A stretch of 7,790 nt of DNA from Candidatus Sericytochromatia bacterium (GTDB lineage Bacteria; Cyanobacteriota; Sericytochromatia; JACMPN01): the NCBI GenBank assembly GCA_014377495.1, contig JACMPN010000018.1, positions 1 through 7,790 of the forward strand, read 5' to 3'. The notes under the pieces were generated by a model. That model did no database searches. It had not been told where the DNA came from and saw nothing but the letters and a program-made list of their open reading frames with translations. Positions 5,415 through 7,790 of this stretch are shown here, in pieces (positions within the stretch are counted from its first letter, which is position 1; each line of letters begins with the position of its first letter). The position numbers were made by a program, and so were the translations under genes.

Positions 5415-6163
5415 TTAAGGTCGCAAAACGTGTCTTTCAGGTCGATCCGGCACGCCGTCAGGCCAGGTGTCCCGCACCTGCAACAACCCGATATCGTCCG
5501 GCCACAGGGCCAAGGCTGCGACGAGACATTGTTCAGCCAACCCAACTGCGCCGACGTCGATCAAGCCCCGGATGTGCGTCTCGGGCAGTGTCGCATCGGC
5601 CCAAACGGTTGCCGTCTCGGGCCCCATCAGGCTGAGCAACGCCTCGGCGACGGACTCATGGTCGCCAATATGCCATGACGTTGCCAACAGTTGGATGCCC
5701 GCTTCAGCCCGGTAATCCGTTCCCATCGGCCCGATCACCGCCGTCGGGAAAGGGCCTGCGGGCAATGGGTGCATCGCCGGCTGGATTGCCAGGGCGCTAC
5801 GCCAATACGCCTGTTTGCTCCCCATCTCGGGGCTGATCCGGGCCAAGCCCGCCAGCGCCGCATAGTCGTCCGGATACCAGCTGAGGATCTGGCGAAAATA
5901 CCCTTCAGCGACCGCCTGATGGCCATGAGACTCGTACATGTGGGCCAAGCCGCTGATGGCCAGGGCCAACCCCGGACGATGGCTGGCCAGTGTCGCGTGC
6001 GGCGGCGAGTTCAGAGCCAGCCGGATGCCCTTTGCCGCCAGGCGTTCGGCGACCTGTTCCCACCAATGCTGCCAACTGTGGGACAGCTCAATGACCTGTC
6101 GGCCACGGTGACCAATCCGCCGAGCCTCGTCGGGATGGGACAGAAAGTGACGGGCCTGAACCA
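5415..6163 (-). repeat. Tandem gene duplication, copy 1 (partner 7084–7790)
   Basis: This part of the complete glycosyltransferase gene matches the partial gene at 7084–7790 in order and reading frame. Likeness also shows at DNA level, for example ccaccaatgctgccaactgt near 6060 against ccaccagtgttgccagctgt near 7690, and around gccgcatagtcg…ggataccagct near 5860 and 7485. Copies have diverged in many third positions and in the last about 20 residues, so the duplication is not recent. Confidence 0.75.
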
Positions 6164-7031
6164 CAAACGCCTCGGGAGACCGGGCAATGACGGCATCCGC
6201 GCCGTCAATAAAAAAATCGGCGAATTCGTCGAACGGGTTGGTCAGCAGGAGGCCACCCGTGGCGGCCACCTGCAGGACCAAACCGCGATAGGACGGAATG
6301 GGCTCCGAACCAAACTCGGACGTCAGGACCAGATTCACCGTCGCATCGGCTGTATCCCGGTAAAAGTCGTGGAGGCCCGGTGTCTCGGTGGCCAGATGGG
6401 CGCAGCCCGGCACTTTTTGCCACTCGGCATGGGCCAATTCCACGGGCAGTCCGGCCTCCACCAACGCCCGGATCACACGGACCCGCCAACTCGGCGGCGC
6501 CTCGGGTCGGTAGCGCGGGCTGCCGGCAAAGCGCACCACTGGCCGCATCGGGCCGTCGTGGCGGGCCAGGGCCGCCACTGTGTATGGCGGCGGCAGGTAG
6601 CATGGCGGAGGCAAGCCATGACCGGCATACAGGGCAACCGCCGCCCGACAACAGGTGATGACCAGGTCACAGCAGCCGGTGACCTCGATCTTCTGCCTGA
6701 GAGCCGTCCTGGTCACAGGCGGGTGGCGGTCGGGATCGATAAAGAGGCTGTCGTCGCCTTGGAAGGCCACCAGGACCACGCCGAGTTGCCGCAGACAGCC
6801 AAGCAACGGAACACTGAGGGGCACCCCGTCAAATACCAGCGCCACATTGACGTTGTAAGCCATCGCCGCCTGCAGGATGAGCCGATCGGTGGCGTCGGGA
6901 CCATAGAGGCTTTGCAACGCCAGGACATCCAAGGGGACAACCTGGTGACCATGGATTTCCATGCCATTGATGCTATGCCAGTACACCGACTCCGCCGAGG
7001 GTGGTACCTGGGCACAGACCAAAATCCGCAT
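5415..7031 (-). CDS. CgeB/family-1-like glycosyltransferase with C-terminal helical-repeat tail
   Basis: This 538-residue protein is probably a GT-B fold glycosyltransferase. MRILVCAQVPPSAES opens a Rossmann-like N-terminal half; LVAFQGDD (88–94) and RFAGSPRYRPEAPP (167–180) mark the junction to the second half. Residues about 230–330 (SEFGSEPIPSYRGLVLQVAATGG, then LLLTNPFDEFADFF, then EARRIGHRGRQ and SHSWQHWWEQ) match the pattern of the C-terminal domain of CgeB-type and Glyco_trans_1_2 proteins, which add sugars to spore-coat and other surface glycans. From about 350 a TPR-like helical region (GLAHMYESHGHQAVAEGYFRQ, then LSWYPDDYAALAGLARISPE) leads into a tail rich in Trp, Ala and Leu. The ATG at 7031 has AAAGGA 5 nt upstream, better than the in-frame ATG at 7052. 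It lies 52 nt after the stop of a paralogue on the same strand. No signal peptide or membrane helix is visible. Donor and acceptor are unknown. Confidence 0.8.
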   Translation of the reverse strand: MRILVCAQVPPSAESVYWHSINGMEIHGHQVVPLDVLALQSLYGPDATDRLILQAAMAYNVNVALVFDGVPLSVPLLGCLRQLGVVLVAFQGDDSLFIDPDRHPPVTRTALRQKIEVTGCCDLVITCCRAAVALYAGHGLPPPCYLPPPYTVAALARHDGPMRPVVRFAGSPRYRPEAPPSWRVRVIRALVEAGLPVELAHAEWQKVPGCAHLATETPGLHDFYRDTADATVNLVLTSEFGSEPIPSYRGLVLQVAATGGLLLTNPFDEFADFFIDGADAVIARSPEAFVVQARHFLSHPDEARRIGHRGRQVIELSHSWQHWWEQVAERLAAKGIRLALNSPPHATLASHRPGLALAISGLAHMYESHGHQAVAEGYFRQILSWYPDDYAALAGLARISPEMGSKQAYWRSALAIQPAMHPLPAGPFPTAVIGPMGTDYRAEAGIQLLATSWHIGDHESVAEALLSLMGPETATVWADATLPETHIRGLIDVGAVGLAEQCLVAALALWPDDIGLLQVRDTWPDGVPDRPERHVLRP

Positions 7032-7042
7032 CACATTCCTTT
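7032..7042 (-). promoter_or_regulatory. Ribosome-binding site deciding the glycosyltransferase start
   Basis: On the minus strand AAAGGA is followed by ATGTG and then the ATG at 7031. This spacing is near ideal and supports the start that makes the protein begin MRILVCAQ. The in-frame ATG 21 nt upstream has no comparable site. Confidence 0.6.
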
Positions 7043-7083
7043 CGCAACACATCGACGCCCGTCATGGCAGGCTCGCAGCCCTC

Positions 7084-7790
7084 TCACTGGCCGGGGCCGG
7101 CCTCGGCTGACCACGTCGCCTGTAACCCGAGCAAATGGACGTCGTCAGGCCAAAAACCCAGTGCGGCCGTCAAGCATCGGGCGGCCGAGGCCACCTCACC
7201 AACACGGAGCAGCTGGCGAATGAACGGCAAGGCAAACCGGGAATTGAGTCCGGCAAGGCCGTACAACGCATCGGCCGCCGTGGCATAGTCGCCCAGATTC
7301 ATGGCGCCCAGGAGCAACTGGATGCCGGCTTCATCCCGGAAAGCTGTCCCGGAGGGTCCGAGGACCCGGGTCGGGAACAGCCCGTGCCAGAGCTGGTGCC
7401 TGGCCGGCTGATCCTGCACCGCACGACGCCAATAGCTCTGGCGGGTCCGCGGGTCCGGACTCCGGCGTGCCATGCCGGCCAGTGCCGCATAGTCGCCCGG
7501 ATACCAGCTCAGCACCTGCTGAAAGTACGCGTCGGCTTCGGCTGGTTGCCCTTGGCCTTCGTGCAGGTGGGCCAAGCCGGTCATCGCCATGGCCAGGCTC
7601 GGTCGATGACCGGCCAGCGCCTCGCGTGGCGGTGCGGCCAGGTCGAGATGCTTGCCCCGCGTTTCCAATTGTCCGGCGACCCGCTCCCACCAGTGTTGCC
7701 AGCTGTGGCTGCGCAGGAGTGCCTGGCGACCGCTGCGACCGATGCGCCGGGCCGCCTCAGGCTGGGCCAACATGGCGCGGGCCTGGGCCA
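7084..7790 (-). CDS. Paralogous glycosyltransferase, C-terminal part (gene runs off the right edge)
   Basis: The last 234 codons plus stop are present; the N-terminal half lies beyond base 7790. The frame is open to the edge and begins …AQARAMLAQPEAARRIG, which aligns with VQARHFLSHPDEARRIG at residue 291 of the complete neighbour. Roughly half the residues match by eye over the whole length. Shared blocks include SHSWQHWWE, GLAH, LSWYP-DYAALAG-AR and EAGIQLL, with WPDD near the end. The piece covers the end of the CgeB-like domain and the whole helical-repeat tail, so the complete gene is probably a glycosyltransferase of the same architecture. It lies upstream of the complete copy with only 52 nt between them, which suggests tandem duplication and cotranscription. 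A methionine at 7773 is internal to the conserved block and is unlikely to be the start. Confidence 0.8.
   Translation of the reverse strand, partial: AQARAMLAQPEAARRIGRSGRQALLRSHSWQHWWERVAGQLETRGKHLDLAAPPREALAGHRPSLAMAMTGLAHLHEGQGQPAEADAYFQQVLSWYPGDYAALAGMARRSPDPRTRQSYWRRAVQDQPARHQLWHGLFPTRVLGPSGTAFRDEAGIQLLLGAMNLGDYATAADALYGLAGLNSRFALPFIRQLLRVGEVASAARCLTAALGFWPDDVHLLGLQATWSAEAGPGQ

Noticed and set aside
5691..7223. Plus-strand open frame of 510 codons opposite the glycosyltransferase gene
   Set aside because: It is antisense to a protein with clear domain motifs and a paralogue, and its translation shows no family motif. Length alone is not evidence in GC-rich DNA.
1..7790. CRISPR arrays, tRNA or rRNA genes, insertion sequences
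   Set aside because: No regularly spaced repeats, cloverleaf or ribosomal motifs, transposase frame or terminal inverted repeats with target duplications were seen.

Overview
The window is GC-rich bacterial DNA and looks like a Firmicute of the Clostridia or a related high-GC lineage. The main evidence is the gene order rapZ–yvcK–whiA on the minus strand, which is the conserved order of Gram-positive bacteria, together with a YvcK that carries an N-terminal pair of membrane helices, a form seen in clostridial lineages. The species cannot be named from the sequence.

Left third (1–2518, minus strand): a tight housekeeping operon. rapZ (nucleotide-binding P-loop regulator) is followed after about 22 nt by yvcK (UDP-sugar-binding factor for cell-wall and central carbon control) and after a further 26 nt by whiA, of which only the first 90 codons lie in the window. 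The divergent intergenic region 2519–2753 contains an AT-richer stretch, a small palindrome and a possible extended -10 element that could serve this operon.

Middle (2754–4219, plus strand): a small basic orphan protein of 129 residues with a strong ribosome-binding site, then a weak hairpin and about 200 nt without a gene, then a class I SAM-dependent methyltransferase.

Right half (4245–7790, minus strand): a likely glycan-modification operon read right to left. It holds the C-terminal part of one glycosyltransferase-like protein (cut by the window edge), a complete tandem paralogue of CgeB/family-1-like type with a helical-repeat tail, and a radical SAM enzyme with SPASM-like C-terminal cysteines. 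The radical SAM gene converges on the methyltransferase gene and contains a sharply AT-rich, rare-codon patch. The 168-nt gap between the glycosyltransferase and radical SAM genes holds three hairpins, one of them a perfect 9-bp stem just ahead of the radical SAM ribosome-binding site.

Reading the window as a whole, a conserved core operon abuts an accessory block that probably decorates a surface structure such as a spore coat, flagellin or S-layer glycan, with two glycosyltransferases, a radical SAM enzyme and a methyltransferase. That role is inferred from family and context only; no substrate is visible in the sequence.
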